Shown here: positions 45,313 to 54,683 of the stretch, piece by piece | Numbering within the stretch: the first letter of the stretch is position 1 | Layout: every line of letters starts with the position of its first letter | Source: Ramlibacter tataouinensis | Lineage (GTDB): Bacteria > Pseudomonadota > Gammaproteobacteria > Burkholderiales > Burkholderiaceae_C | Assembly (NCBI GenBank): GCA_002427815.1 | Contig: DIZF01000029.1 | Span: 63,745 to 127,744, forward strand | Reading direction: 5' to 3' | DNA: 64,000 nucleotides | Position numbers and translations under genes: made by a program | Notes under the pieces: model-generated | The model's database searches: none | The model's input: the letters and a program-made list of their open reading frames with translations, nothing else | What the model was told of the DNA's origin: nothing

Positions 45313-46170
45313 GTGAAATCCCCCGCTGCCGCCGGGTCCCCGGCCGTCCGTCACTACGAGAATTTTCCCGTCGCTTCCTGGCTGTGCCCGGCCCCGCTGC
45401 GACCGGCGGTAACGGCAATCTACTGGTTCGCACGAACCGCCGACGATCTGGCCGATGAAGGCAGCGTCGATCCGGCGCAGCGGCTGGCCGACCTGGACGC
45501 CTACCACGCCGACTTGGCGGCCTGCGCCGCAGGCTGTCCGGTTTCGCCGCGCTGGCGGCACGTATTCGAGGCACTGGGCAGCGCCATGCGTGACTTCGCC
45601 CTGCCGGCCACGCTGCTGGAGGATCTGCTCAGCGCTTTCAGGCAGGACGTTGTCAAGACCCGTGACGCAACCGGCTACGCGGACCGGTCGGAACTGCTGG
45701 ACTACTGCAGGCGCTCGGCCAACCCGGTGGGGCGGCTGTTGTTGCACCTGTATAACGTCCGGGAGCCCGAGGCACTGGCGCATAGCGACCGCATTTGCAC
45801 GGCGCTGCAGCTGGCCAACTTCTGGCAGGACCTGAGCGTGGATCTGCCGCGCGGCCGGTTCTACCTGCCCGCCCAGGACTGCCGCGAGCATGGCCTCGAT
45901 CCGTTGGCGCCAGCCCGCTGGCCAGGGCACCCCAGCGCCCGGCGGCTGGTCGCCTCGGAGGTGCAGTGGACCCGAAGCCTGATGCTGGCAGGGACGCCGC
46001 TGGTGCTGCAGGTGCCCGGGCGGGCGGGTTGGGAGCTGCGCCTCGTGGTCCAGGGCGGCCTGCGGATCCTGGACCGTATCGAAGGCACGGGCTTCGACAG
46101 TTTTCGCGTCCGGCCCCGGCTTGGCGCCAGGGACCTGCCGCTGCTGCTGTGGCGCAGCCTGCGGATGTGA
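45313..46170 (+). CDS. hpnC: Squalene synthase-like HpnC (hydroxysqualene synthase step)
   Basis: A 285-residue protein of the squalene/phytoene synthase superfamily. The first Asp-rich motif is YWFARTADDLADEGS (about residues 39-53) and the second is NFWQDLSVDLPRGRFYLP (about 169-186). In the HpnCDE route HpnD makes presqualene diphosphate, HpnC converts it to hydroxysqualene and HpnE reduces it to squalene. The start is a GTG at 45313; no in-frame ATG lies nearby. It heads the hpnCDE operon, with hpnD ten bases further on. Confidence 0.92.
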   Translation: MKSPAAAGSPAVRHYENFPVASWLCPAPLRPAVTAIYWFARTADDLADEGSVDPAQRLADLDAYHADLAACAAGCPVSPRWRHVFEALGSAMRDFALPATLLEDLLSAFRQDVVKTRDATGYADRSELLDYCRRSANPVGRLLLHLYNVREPEALAHSDRICTALQLANFWQDLSVDLPRGRFYLPAQDCREHGLDPLAPARWPGHPSARRLVASEVQWTRSLMLAGTPLVLQVPGRAGWELRLVVQGGLRILDRIEGTGFDSFRVRPRLGARDLPLLLWRSLRM

Positions 46171-46180
46171 CAATCCGGGC

Positions 46181-47020
46181 ATGAACGCCGATCAATATGT
46201 GCAGGAAAAGGCGGCGGCGTCGGGCAGCAGCTTCTACTACGCCTTCCTCTTCCTGCCCAAGCCCCGCCGGAAAGCCATCACGGCCTTCTACGCGTTCTGC
46301 CGCGAGGTGGACGATGTGGTGGATGGGGTGAACGACCCCGGCGTGGCCCATACCAAGCTGGCCTGGTGGCAGGCCGAAGTCGCGCAGTCATTCGCCGGCA
46401 CGCCCAGCCATCCGGTGATGAAGGCACTCGCACCTTGCATCGCGCCGTTCGGCATAGAACAGGAGCATCTGCAGGCCGTGATCGAAGGCTGCCGGATGGA
46501 CCTGGAGCAGAACCGTTACCTTGACTTTGCCGCGCTGCAGCGCTACTGCCACCTGGTCGCCGGTGTGGTGGGCGAAGTGACGGCGCGCATCATCGGGCAG
46601 TCCGATCCGCGGACCACAGCCTATGCACACCAGCTGGGCCTGGCGTTCCAGCTCACCAACATCATCCGGGACGTGGGCGAGGATGCCATGCGAGGCCGCA
46701 TCTACCTTCCGGTGAGCGAGTTGCAGCAGTTCGACGTCAAGGTGCACGAGATCCTCAATCGCAAGTATTCGGAACGCTTCACGGCCCTGATGCGCTTCCA
46801 GGCCGAGCGCGCGCACCGGCTGTATGACGAAGCCTTGGGCCTGCTGCCCGCCGCCGACCGCCGCAACCAGAAGCCGGGCCTCATGATGGCCAGCATCTAT
46901 CGCACGTTGCTGCGCGAGATCGAACGCGACGGATTCCAGGTGTTGCACCAGCGCGTGAGCCTGACACCGCTGCGCAAGTTCTGGCTGGCGTGGAAGGTCC
47001 AGGCCCTGGGCCGGATCTGA
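46181..47020 (+). CDS. hpnD: Presqualene diphosphate synthase HpnD
   Basis: A 279-residue squalene/phytoene synthase family enzyme. Both Asp-rich motifs are complete: YAFCREVDDVVDG (about 37-49) and QLTNIIRDVGEDAMRGRIYLP (about 157). It joins two farnesyl diphosphates to presqualene diphosphate. The ATG at 46181 begins MNADQYVQEKAAASGSSF, the usual N-terminus. It lies between hpnC and hpnE with very short gaps. Confidence 0.95.
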   Translation: MNADQYVQEKAAASGSSFYYAFLFLPKPRRKAITAFYAFCREVDDVVDGVNDPGVAHTKLAWWQAEVAQSFAGTPSHPVMKALAPCIAPFGIEQEHLQAVIEGCRMDLEQNRYLDFAALQRYCHLVAGVVGEVTARIIGQSDPRTTAYAHQLGLAFQLTNIIRDVGEDAMRGRIYLPVSELQQFDVKVHEILNRKYSERFTALMRFQAERAHRLYDEALGLLPAADRRNQKPGLMMASIYRTLLREIERDGFQVLHQRVSLTPLRKFWLAWKVQALGRI

Positions 47021-47023
47021 TCC

Positions 47024-48313
47024 ATGAAAGTCGCAGTGGTCGGCGCCGGTTGGGCGGGCATGACCGCCGCGGTGACCGCCACGCGTGCCGGGCACGAGGT
47101 CACCGTTTTCGAGGCCACGCGCGCGCTGGGCGGCCGGGCACGCGGCCTGCCGGTGCAATTGCCCGGCGGCTCGCGCGTCGTCCTGGACAACGGCCAGCAC
47201 ATCATGATCGGCGCTTACCGTGCGACCTTGGCGCTGATGCGCCAGGTCGGCGTGGAACCCGCACGCGCGCTGCTTCGTCTGCCGCTCGCCCTGCGCTTTC
47301 CGGACGGCACCGGCCTCGCCCTGCCGGCATGGCCGGCGCCGCTGGACGCCGCTGCGGGCATCGTCATGGCCAAAGGCTGGGATTGGCGCGACAAGGCCTT
47401 CTTGCTGCGGTCGGCGATGGGCTGGCGCGCCGCCCGCTTCCAGTGTTCGCCGGACGAAACGGTGAGCGGCCTGTGCCGCGATCTGACGCCTCGCGTCATG
47501 GCCGAACTGATCGAACCCCTGTGCGCATCCGCGCTGAATACGCCCGCCGACAACGCCAGTGCGCAGGTGTTCCTGCGCGTGATGCGCGATGCGCTGTTTG
47601 GCGAAGGTGACGGCAACGGGGGCGCATCGAACCTGTTGCTGCCGCGTTGCGACCTGGGGACTCTGTTCCCCGAAATGGCGGCAAAGTGGCTGGGCCGCAA
47701 TGGTGGCGTCATCCATACGGCACAACGGGTGAGCAACGTCGCGCCGCAAGGCAGTGGCTGGTCAGTGGACGGCGAGACGTTCGATCGATTGGTGCTGGCC
47801 TGCCCCGACCGCGAAGCCGCCCGCCTGGTGGAGGCGAGCGGCGTTGCGGCGCAAACCTGGTTGCATCGGGCGCGGGCCCTGGCCCATGAAGCCATCACCA
47901 CTGTTTACGCCATGGGGCGGCAGACAGCCTTGCCGCTGCCGATGCTCGCATTGAGGTCCGGTCCGGGCGCGCCCGCCCAATTCGTGTTCGACCGCGGACA
48001 GCTCGGCGGCCCGGCGGGCCTGCTGGCCTTCGTCGTCAGTGCCAGCCGCGGCGATCTCGACACCTTGCAGCAACAAGTCCTGGCGCAGGCACAGCAGCTG
48101 GGCTGGACCGGGCTGGAACCGGTCCAGACCGTGGTGGAGAAGCGCGCGACCTTCGCCTGCACGCCCGGCCTGCAACGTCCTGCCGTGGAGATTGCGCCCG
48201 GCTTGCTGGCTTGCGGGGATTACGTGGACGGACCCTATCCGGCCACGCTGGAGGGCGCTGTGCGCTCGGGGCTCGAGGCCGCGGCGCGGCTGCGCCCGCA
48301 CCGGGTCACCTGA
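47024..48313 (+). CDS. hpnE: Hydroxysqualene dehydroxylase HpnE
   Basis: A 429-residue FAD-dependent amine-oxidase-like protein. The dinucleotide-binding fold is VAVVGAGWAGMTAAVTATRAGHEVTVFE at the N-terminus and the C-terminal FAD motif is LLACGDYVDGPYPATLEGAVRSG. It reduces hydroxysqualene to squalene, the hopanoid precursor. It starts three bases after hpnD. Its end overlaps the convergent HAD gene by eight bases. No squalene-hopene cyclase gene is in the window. Confidence 0.94.
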   Translation: MKVAVVGAGWAGMTAAVTATRAGHEVTVFEATRALGGRARGLPVQLPGGSRVVLDNGQHIMIGAYRATLALMRQVGVEPARALLRLPLALRFPDGTGLALPAWPAPLDAAAGIVMAKGWDWRDKAFLLRSAMGWRAARFQCSPDETVSGLCRDLTPRVMAELIEPLCASALNTPADNASAQVFLRVMRDALFGEGDGNGGASNLLLPRCDLGTLFPEMAAKWLGRNGGVIHTAQRVSNVAPQGSGWSVDGETFDRLVLACPDREAARLVEASGVAAQTWLHRARALAHEAITTVYAMGRQTALPLPMLALRSGPGAPAQFVFDRGQLGGPAGLLAFVVSASRGDLDTLQQQVLAQAQQLGWTGLEPVQTVVEKRATFACTPGLQRPAVEIAPGLLACGDYVDGPYPATLEGAVRSGLEAAARLRPHRVT

Positions 48314-48998
48314 ACAGCTCGCACAATTCGTCCAGGCTCGCCAGGGTCACCTGAGGTTCCATCTCGTGCGGCCACAGGTGGTCGGCCCGATTCATCCAGG
48401 CGGCCTGCATGCCGGCGTTGAGCGCACCCAACGCGTCGAGTGTCGCGTCGTCCCCCACGTGCAGGACATCCCCGGGTTGAAGATCCAGCGCGCCGGCAGC
48501 CGCGTGGAAGATGCGCGGATCGGGCTTGCCGACGCCGAACTCGCGCGCGCAGATCATGGCCCGGAAATAGGAGCCCAGCCCCACGCGCTGCAGGTCGGCA
48601 TTACCGTTGGAAACGCTCACCAGGGGAAAACGGGCCGACAGGAATTCCAGCGCGGGCTGGGCGTCGGCGAACAATGTCACCCGCTGTCGTTCGGCGAAAA
48701 AAACCTCGAAGGCCTGCTCCGCCAGCAGCGGGTTCTCGCCGGCACGATAGAGCGCCAGGCGGATCGATTCCCGGCGCAAGGCGCTCAGGTCGCTTTTCAG
48801 GTCGGGGCGGGTCGTCGCCATCTGATCGCGGATCTCGCGCAGGGCCGACGGGCTGGAAAAGAGCGCGCCGGCCATCGGCGCGTATTCCAGCATCCAGTCG
48901 TGCAGTACCTGCTCGGCCCTTTCGATCGTCGGCCAGATCGGCCACAGCGTGTCGTCCAGGTCCAAGGAGATGGCCCTGACTCTTGTAATGTCCAGCAT
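48306..48998 (-). CDS. HAD-superfamily hydrolase
   Basis: A 230-residue HAD phosphatase. Motif I is SLDLDDTLWP (about residues 10-19), motif II is VSVSNGN near 128, the motif III Lys is in GVGKPDPRIFHAA and motif IV is HVGDDATLDALGA. The alpha-helical cap between motif I and II (about 20-110) is of subclass I. It probably dephosphorylates a small metabolite, but the substrate cannot be read. It diverges from hemH across only 16 bases. Confidence 0.88.
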   Translation of the reverse strand: MLDITRVRAISLDLDDTLWPIWPTIERAEQVLHDWMLEYAPMAGALFSSPSALREIRDQMATTRPDLKSDLSALRRESIRLALYRAGENPLLAEQAFEVFFAERQRVTLFADAQPALEFLSARFPLVSVSNGNADLQRVGLGSYFRAMICAREFGVGKPDPRIFHAAAGALDLQPGDVLHVGDDATLDALGALNAGMQAAWMNRADHLWPHEMEPQVTLASLDELCELFR

Positions 48999-49014
48999 TC
49001 AGTGAGAATACCTC

Positions 49015-50118
49015 ATGGCTTTCTCGACCTCCTTCCAGCAGGAACTCCGATTTACCCACGGCCAAGCCGCCTGCGCGGGCGTGCTGTACTGCAACCTGGG
49101 CACACCCGACGAGCCGACGGCGGCCTCGGTCCGGCGCTACCTCGCCGAGTTCCTCAGCGACCCGCGCGTGGTGGAGATTCCCCGGCTGCTGTGGTGGCCA
49201 CTGCTTCACGGATTGATCCTGCCGCTGCGCTCGGGCAAGTCCGCCGCCAAATACGCGACCATCTGGACGCCCGAGGGCTCGCCCCTGAAGCTGTGGACCG
49301 ACAAGCAGGCCCGGCTGCTCCAGGGCTGGCTGGGCGAGCACGGGCACAGGGTGAAAGTGCGCTACGCGATGCGCTACGGCAGCCCGTCGATCGCCTCCCA
49401 GCTCGATGCGCTCCAGGCGGAAGGGGCCAACCGCATCCTGGTGCTGCCGGCCTACCCGCAGTATTCAGCAACGACCACCGCCAGCATCGTGGACGCCGTC
49501 ACGGCCTGGTCGTCGCGCAAGCGCAACCTGCCCGAGCTGCGGTTCGTCAATCGCTACCACGACGACCGCGGATACATCGAGGCCCTGGCCCGGCGCATCG
49601 AACGCCACTGGCGCGAGGAGGGACGCGCGGAGCATCTGGTCATGAGCTTTCATGGCGTCCCCGAGCGGACGTTGCGGCTGGGCGACCCCTACCACTGCGA
49701 GTGCCAGAAGACGGCGCGGCTGCTGGCCGCGCATCTGGGCCTGGAAAAGGATCGCTACAGCGTCACGTTCCAGTCTCGCTTCGGCAAGGCCAAATGGCTG
49801 GAGCCTTATACCGAACCGACCTTGCGCGCGCTGGCGCAGCGGGGACTGGCCCGGGTGGATGTCGTCTGCCCCGGCTTTGCCGGTGACTGCCTGGAAACCC
49901 TGGAGGAGATCGCCGTGGAAGGGCGCCATGCCTTCCTGGAATCGGGTGGCAAGGAATTCCACTATATCCCCTGCCTGAACGACGAGCCGGCCTGGATCAC
50001 CGCACTCGGCGAGCTGGCGCAGCGCAACCTGGCGGGTTGGCCAACCCGTGAGACGCCCGATGCCCAGGTACTGGCGGCATCGCGCGTTGCGGCTGTGGCT
50101 ATGGGTGCGAAGCAGTAG
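49015..50118 (+). CDS. hemH: Ferrochelatase HemH
   Basis: A 367-residue ferrochelatase. Family motifs are VLYCNLGTPDEPTAASVRRYL near residue 23, the catalytic His in MSFHGVPERTLRLGDPY (about 210) and VVCPGFAGDCLETLEEIA (about 282). It inserts Fe2+ into protoporphyrin IX, supplying heme for the NarI and cytochrome c proteins. The last 20 bases overlap the convergent alpha/beta hydrolase gene. Confidence 0.96.
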   Translation: MAFSTSFQQELRFTHGQAACAGVLYCNLGTPDEPTAASVRRYLAEFLSDPRVVEIPRLLWWPLLHGLILPLRSGKSAAKYATIWTPEGSPLKLWTDKQARLLQGWLGEHGHRVKVRYAMRYGSPSIASQLDALQAEGANRILVLPAYPQYSATTTASIVDAVTAWSSRKRNLPELRFVNRYHDDRGYIEALARRIERHWREEGRAEHLVMSFHGVPERTLRLGDPYHCECQKTARLLAAHLGLEKDRYSVTFQSRFGKAKWLEPYTEPTLRALAQRGLARVDVVCPGFAGDCLETLEEIAVEGRHAFLESGGKEFHYIPCLNDEPAWITALGELAQRNLAGWPTRETPDAQVLAASRVAAVAMGAKQ

Positions 50119-51013
50119 CGGCCGGCGTGGGCCGCAGCGCCGGCCCGTTGTCGTGCTGATCGATGAAGGATGCCACGAGGTCAAGCTGCTCGGGAACGTT
50201 CAGCGCCGGTGCGTGACCGCAACCCGGCACCTCGACCACCCGCGTGAGGCCCCGCCGCCCCGGGCCCCTGCGCATCATTTCATCGGTGGTCTCCCGCAGC
50301 ACCAGGTCCGACTCGGCGCCGTGCAGGCACAGCACCGGCACCTCGATGGCGTCGTAGTGCGCCCAGACCTCGTAGTCGTTCGGATGGTCGGTGAACTGTC
50401 GCACCATCGCCGGGTCGTAATGCGGCGTGACACGACCGTCCGGCAGGCGTCGGGTCGATGTCTCGGTCAGGCGCCGCCACTGCGCGTCGCTGAGCCAGCC
50501 AAAGGGCTTGTATACCTGGCGAAAGAAGGCCTCCAGCTGGGCCATTGTGTCGAAGGCCGGCGGGTCGCCGGCATAGGCGCGGATGCGCGCGATCGCAGGC
50601 TCGGCCAGCCGCGGCGCATTGTCGTTGAGTACCAGGCTTCTGATGCGGCCCTTGAGCTGGGGCTGCGCCAGGCCGCCGGCACACACCATGCCGATGGCCC
50701 CGCCCATCGACGTGCCCACCCAGTGGGCATCGGTGATCTGCAATTGCCCGAACAGCTCGGCCGCCAACCTGGCATAGAAGGCCAGCGTGTACTCGTTGCC
50801 GGGATCGGGACTCCACTGGCTCAAGCCGCGCCCTATCGTGTCAGGGCAGATGACGCGATAGCGACTGGAAAGACGCTCCGCCAACTCGTCCATGTCACGG
50901 CCGGTGCGCGCCAGGCCGTGCCAGGCGATGACCGTCGTCTTGTGCTGCGGGCCCCACTCGGTGTAGTGGATTTCACGGCCCGCGCAGGTTGCGTACTGTG
51001 AGCTGTATGGCAT
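50099..51013 (-). CDS. Alpha/beta-fold hydrolase
   Basis: A 304-residue hydrolase. The oxyanion region is HGLARTGRDMDELAERL, the nucleophile elbow is GTSMGGAIG (about residue 107), the likely acid is in LHGAESDLVL and the catalytic His in PGCGHAPAL. The start ATG 51013 has AGAGGT at a good distance. It lies 55 bases after livM on the same strand, so it may be the last gene of the sigma-54-controlled transporter operon. The substrate is unknown; an ester or amide taken up by the transporter is one possibility. Confidence 0.85.
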   Translation of the reverse strand: MPYSSQYATCAGREIHYTEWGPQHKTTVIAWHGLARTGRDMDELAERLSSRYRVICPDTIGRGLSQWSPDPGNEYTLAFYARLAAELFGQLQITDAHWVGTSMGGAIGMVCAGGLAQPQLKGRIRSLVLNDNAPRLAEPAIARIRAYAGDPPAFDTMAQLEAFFRQVYKPFGWLSDAQWRRLTETSTRRLPDGRVTPHYDPAMVRQFTDHPNDYEVWAHYDAIEVPVLCLHGAESDLVLRETTDEMMRRGPGRRGLTRVVEVPGCGHAPALNVPEQLDLVASFIDQHDNGPALRPTPAATASHP

Positions 51014-51068
51014 GGCTTTTACCTCTTTGAGCTTTGGCCTCGCGACAGGTGATGGCAATAGAGCGGCC

Positions 51069-52136
51069 TCAAGCGCGCGCACCCATTGCCCTCAACCGCC
51101 CCACAACCCCGGCGGGAAAGTAATAGACCGACAGGACGAACAGCAGCCCCAGCCAGAGCAGCCAGCGATCGGGCGACAACAGAGCGGCGAGCCACGGCAG
51201 GCCCGAGGCCGCATCGCTGCCGAGCTTGAGCAGGTCTTGCAGGTAGCTTTGCGCGATCACGAAGACTGCGGACCCGATGGCCGCGCCGTAGATCGTTCCC
51301 ATGCCCCCGATCACCACGATCAGCAGGACGTCCACCATGATCTCGAACGACAGTGACGTGTCCGGGCCGTTGTAACGCAGCCAGATTGCCAGCATGGCTC
51401 CGGCCACTGTGGCGAACAGCGCCGACAGGATGCTGGACGTCGTGCGGTACACCACCACGCGGTAACCGATCGCTTCGGCGCGGAACTCGTTCTCGCGGAT
51501 CGCCTGCAGCACGCGCCCGAAGGGCGAATTGACGATGCGCAGCATGGCCAGCAGCAGCACCAGCGCGGCGATGAACATCAGGTAGTAGCACAGCAGGCGG
51601 CCGTCCAGCGTCACGCCCAGGAACGGCGTCTCGGACAACTGGAAACCGGGCGACAGCAGCTCCGGCATCTTGAAGGTCAGGCCGTCCTCGCCTCCGGTCA
51701 TGTCGGACAACTGCGAGGCCAGGGTCTGGAACGCCGCAGCCACCGCCAGCGTGATCATGGAGAAGAAGATCGCGCGCACCCGCAGCGAGAACAGGCCGAT
51801 CGCCAGCGCGAGCACGAACGAAAGCGCGAGCGACACCGCCAAGCCCGCCGCGATCGCGGACCAGCCCGGCCCCATGCGGCTGGATGCGATCGCGATGCCA
51901 TAGGCGCCGATCCCGAAAAACATGGTGTGCGCGAAGCTCACGATGCCCGTGTAGCCCAGCAGCAGGTCGAAGCTCGCCACCAGCACCACGAAGACCAGGA
52001 TCTTGGCCGCGACGTCGAGCGCCTTCACACCCGGAATGATGAAGGGCACGAACGCCAGGCCGAGCAGCAGCCCCACGAGCAACACCGCCAGCAGCCGATT
52101 GCGCGGATAGTCCCGGGAAAGAATGCGATCGAGCAT
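51069..52136 (-). CDS. livM: Branched-chain amino acid-type ABC permease LivM
   Basis: A 355-residue membrane permease of the LivM/LivH family with about nine helices. The cytoplasmic coupling region IRENEFRAEAIGYRVVVYRTTSSILSA fits the EAA-like loop for the ATPases, and GMGTIYGAAIGSAVFV is typical. It pairs with LivH. It follows livH by eight bases. The true solute may be a branched-chain amino acid, an amide or an aromatic acid. Confidence 0.92.
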   Translation of the reverse strand: MLDRILSRDYPRNRLLAVLLVGLLLGLAFVPFIIPGVKALDVAAKILVFVVLVASFDLLLGYTGIVSFAHTMFFGIGAYGIAIASSRMGPGWSAIAAGLAVSLALSFVLALAIGLFSLRVRAIFFSMITLAVAAAFQTLASQLSDMTGGEDGLTFKMPELLSPGFQLSETPFLGVTLDGRLLCYYLMFIAALVLLLAMLRIVNSPFGRVLQAIRENEFRAEAIGYRVVVYRTTSSILSALFATVAGAMLAIWLRYNGPDTSLSFEIMVDVLLIVVIGGMGTIYGAAIGSAVFVIAQSYLQDLLKLGSDAASGLPWLAALLSPDRWLLWLGLLFVLSVYYFPAGVVGRLRAMGARA

Positions 52137-52144
52137 GGGTTACC

Positions 52145-53128
52145 TCACTGACGGCCCAGGGCATAGACGCCCTGCGGGCGCCAGAGCAGGATGGCCATCA
52201 TCAGCGCGATGTTGGAGAACAGCGCGGCCTTGGGCACCAGGAAGCCCGTGTAGTTGGCCATCAACCCGACCAGCAGGGCTCCGATCAGCGCGCCGGTGGT
52301 GGAACCCAGCCCGCCGATGATCAGCACGATGAAGATCAGCACGTTGACCTGCGCCCCCATTTGCGGGAACACGTTCTGCTGGTACAGCCCCCACATGACG
52401 CCGCCGAGGCCGGCCAGCGCGCTGCCCACCATGAACACGCCGATGAACAGCACGCGGATCCGGTAGCCCAGCGCCTCGACCATCTCGCGGTCCTGCACGC
52501 CGGCCCGGATCAGCAGGCCGATCTTGGTGCGCGTCAGCATCCACAGGAGGATGCCGAACACCAGCAGCCCGACTACCACCGCGATCAGCCGGTACTTCTC
52601 CACGGCCGCGTCGCCCAGCAGGATGGCCCCGCGCATGCCTTCGGGCAGCGGCAGCGGAATCTGCAACGGCCCCCAGATCACCTTGATCAGTTCCTCGCCG
52701 ATGATCATGCCGCCCATGGTGATCAGGATCTGCTTGAGGTGGTTGCCGTACACCGGCCGGATGATGAAGCGCTCGAACGCCAGGCCGACCGCACCGGCCA
52801 CCAGCATGGCCACTACCATCGCCGGCAATACCGCCATCATGTTGCGCCACAGGCTCGCCGATGAGGTGTAGTCGGCCATGCTGCCCATGACGCTGGTGGC
52901 GACGAACGCGCCGAGCGCGATGAACACGCCGTGGCCGAAATTCAGCACGTCCATCAGGCCGAACACCAACGTCAGACCCGAGGCGATGATGAAGATGATC
53001 ATGCCCATGGCCAGTCCGGCCACGGTGAGCGTGACCCAGGTGGAACCCGAACCGATGAAGGGCAGCACCAGCAGGGCCAACGCAGGCACCAGCGCCAGCG
53101 GTTTCCAGTCGAAATCGAAACTTTTCAT
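52145..53128 (-). CDS. livH: Branched-chain amino acid-type ABC permease LivH
   Basis: A 327-residue permease with about eight helices. Typical stretches are GLTLVFGLMDVLNFGHGVFIALGAF near residue 55 and the coupling region VQDREMVEALGYRIRVLFIGVF, plus GLGSTTGALIGALLVG at the C-terminal end. It overlaps livF by four bases (ATGA), so the genes are translated together. Confidence 0.93.
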   Translation of the reverse strand: MKSFDFDWKPLALVPALALLVLPFIGSGSTWVTLTVAGLAMGMIIFIIASGLTLVFGLMDVLNFGHGVFIALGAFVATSVMGSMADYTSSASLWRNMMAVLPAMVVAMLVAGAVGLAFERFIIRPVYGNHLKQILITMGGMIIGEELIKVIWGPLQIPLPLPEGMRGAILLGDAAVEKYRLIAVVVGLLVFGILLWMLTRTKIGLLIRAGVQDREMVEALGYRIRVLFIGVFMVGSALAGLGGVMWGLYQQNVFPQMGAQVNVLIFIVLIIGGLGSTTGALIGALLVGLMANYTGFLVPKAALFSNIALMMAILLWRPQGVYALGRQ

Positions 53129-53850
53129 ATCGCCAGCCCCAGCAGCGAATGCTGCAAAGCCTCGTCTTGCGCCAGTTCCGCCATCGACCCGGCATGCACG
53201 ACCACACCGTTGTCCATCACGGCCACCGTGTCACCCAGCCGCCTGGCGAAGTTGATGTTCTGTTCCACCAGCAGGATGGTGACGCCGCTGGCCTTTAGCT
53301 GGGCGAAGGCGTCGATCATGTTGTTGATGATCGCCGGCGCCAGGCCCTTGCTCGGCTCGTCGACGATCAGCAGTTCGCGCGGCTCCACGATCGCGCGCGC
53401 AACGGCGAGCATCTGCTTCTGGCCGCCGGACAGCTTGCCCGCGGGATGGTTCCAGAACTTCTCCACTGCCGGAAACAGCGAGAAGATCCACTGCAGCCGC
53501 TTTGCGTCTATCTGCCCCGCGGTGCGGGCCGAGCGCGCAGCCAGCAGCATGTTCTCCTTCACGCTGAGGTCGGAGAAGATTCCCATGTTCTCGGGCACGT
53601 ACGCCACGTCCAGCGCGGCGATCCGAGGCGTCTCCATGCGGGTGATGTCCCGGCTATTGAAGCGGATGCTGCCCTGCGAGGCGTGCCACAGGCCCATGAT
53701 GGTGCGCAGCGTCGTCGTCTTGCCGGCTCCGTTGCGGCCCAGCAGCAGCGTGAGTTGCCCGCGCGGCACCACCAGGTCCACGCCATGCAGGATGTGATAC
53801 GCCGCTATGTGCGTGTGCACACCTTCGAGCGTCAGCAAATGGTCGCTCAT
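53125..53850 (-). CDS. livF: ABC transporter ATP-binding protein LivF
   Basis: A 241-residue ATPase. Walker A is LLGRNGAGKTTTLRTI (about 36-51), the signature LSGGQKQMLAVARAI (about 138-152) and Walker B ELLIVDEPSKGLAP. It is the LivF-type partner of LivG. The start overlaps the livG stop (ATGA), next to the 22-base palindrome in the end of livG. Confidence 0.95.
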   Translation of the reverse strand: MSDHLLTLEGVHTHIAAYHILHGVDLVVPRGQLTLLLGRNGAGKTTTLRTIMGLWHASQGSIRFNSRDITRMETPRIAALDVAYVPENMGIFSDLSVKENMLLAARSARTAGQIDAKRLQWIFSLFPAVEKFWNHPAGKLSGGQKQMLAVARAIVEPRELLIVDEPSKGLAPAIINNMIDAFAQLKASGVTILLVEQNINFARRLGDTVAVMDNGVVVHAGSMAELAQDEALQHSLLGLAI

Positions 53851-54683
53851 TTGTCTTCGCTCCTTCCCCCTCGAGGGGGAAGGCCGGGTTGGGGGGGCGT
53901 CCCATCCTGGCTGGAAGCTGCCTGGGCGGAAACGCCCAGGTAAGCTTCCTGCACGATGGGCGATGCGATGACCTCGGCCGGCTCGCCATCGGCCACCAGG
54001 GCGCCGTTGTGCAGCACGATGATGCGGTCGGCCAGTTCGCGCACCACGTCCATCTTGTGTTCCACCAGCAGGATGGTCTTGCTGGGATCTTCCTTGAGCT
54101 TGCGGATCAGGTTCAGGATCACCGGCGCCTCCGCCGCGTTCATGCCCGCGGTCGGCTCGTCGAACATGAACACCTGCGACCCCAGCGCCATCAGCAACGC
54201 GACTTCGAGCTTGCGCTGGTCGCCGTGGGGCAGGCTCGCCACCAACTCCCCCTGCTTGCCGGACATTCCCACCGTCACCAGGATGCGCTCGGCGCGCTCA
54301 ATCAGCTCGCGGTGATCGCTCCAGATGCTCCACAGGTTCAACCCGCGCCGGTGCTTGCCGTCCCCGCTCGCCTGCACCGCCAGCCGCACGTTCTCCAGCA
54401 CCGTCAGGCGCGGGAACAGGTTGGTGAGCTGGAAGGCCCGGCCCAGCCCGGCACGGGTGCGCTCGGACGCCGGCATGCCGGACAGGTCGTGCCCATCGAG
54501 CGTGACCCGGCCGCCGGTCGCCTTGAGCTGACCGGAGATCAGGTTGAAATAGGTGGTCTTGCCCGCGCCGTTGGGGCCGACGATCGCCGTCAGCGTGCCC
54601 GGCTGGAAGGCACAGGTCACGCCGTTGACGGCGACGTGGCCGCCAAAGCGCACGGTCAGGTCGTGGGTGGCAAGCAGGCTCAT
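53847..54683 (-). CDS. livG: ABC transporter ATP-binding protein LivG
   Basis: A 278-residue ATPase. Walker A is IVGPNGAGKTTYFNLI (about 33-48), the variant signature LPHGDQRKLEVALLMA and Walker B QVFMFDEPTAGMN are present, all typical of LivG. ATG 54683 follows AGGAGA. The last 20 or so residues (rich in Gly, Pro, Ser) come from a repeat-like palindrome and are not part of the family domain. Confidence 0.95.
   Translation of the reverse strand: MSLLATHDLTVRFGGHVAVNGVTCAFQPGTLTAIVGPNGAGKTTYFNLISGQLKATGGRVTLDGHDLSGMPASERTRAGLGRAFQLTNLFPRLTVLENVRLAVQASGDGKHRRGLNLWSIWSDHRELIERAERILVTVGMSGKQGELVASLPHGDQRKLEVALLMALGSQVFMFDEPTAGMNAAEAPVILNLIRKLKEDPSKTILLVEHKMDVVRELADRIIVLHNGALVADGEPAEVIASPIVQEAYLGVSAQAASSQDGTPPQPGLPPRGGRSEDK
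53862..53883. repeat. 22-base perfect palindrome inside the end of livG
   Basis: CCTTCCCCCTC and GAGGGGGAAGG form a perfect 11+11 palindrome, followed by a G-rich stretch (53884-53899). Such palindromes are common extragenic repeats in Comamonadaceae genomes. Here it is read as the last codons of livG and abuts the livF start. I found no second copy in the window. Confidence 0.75.
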
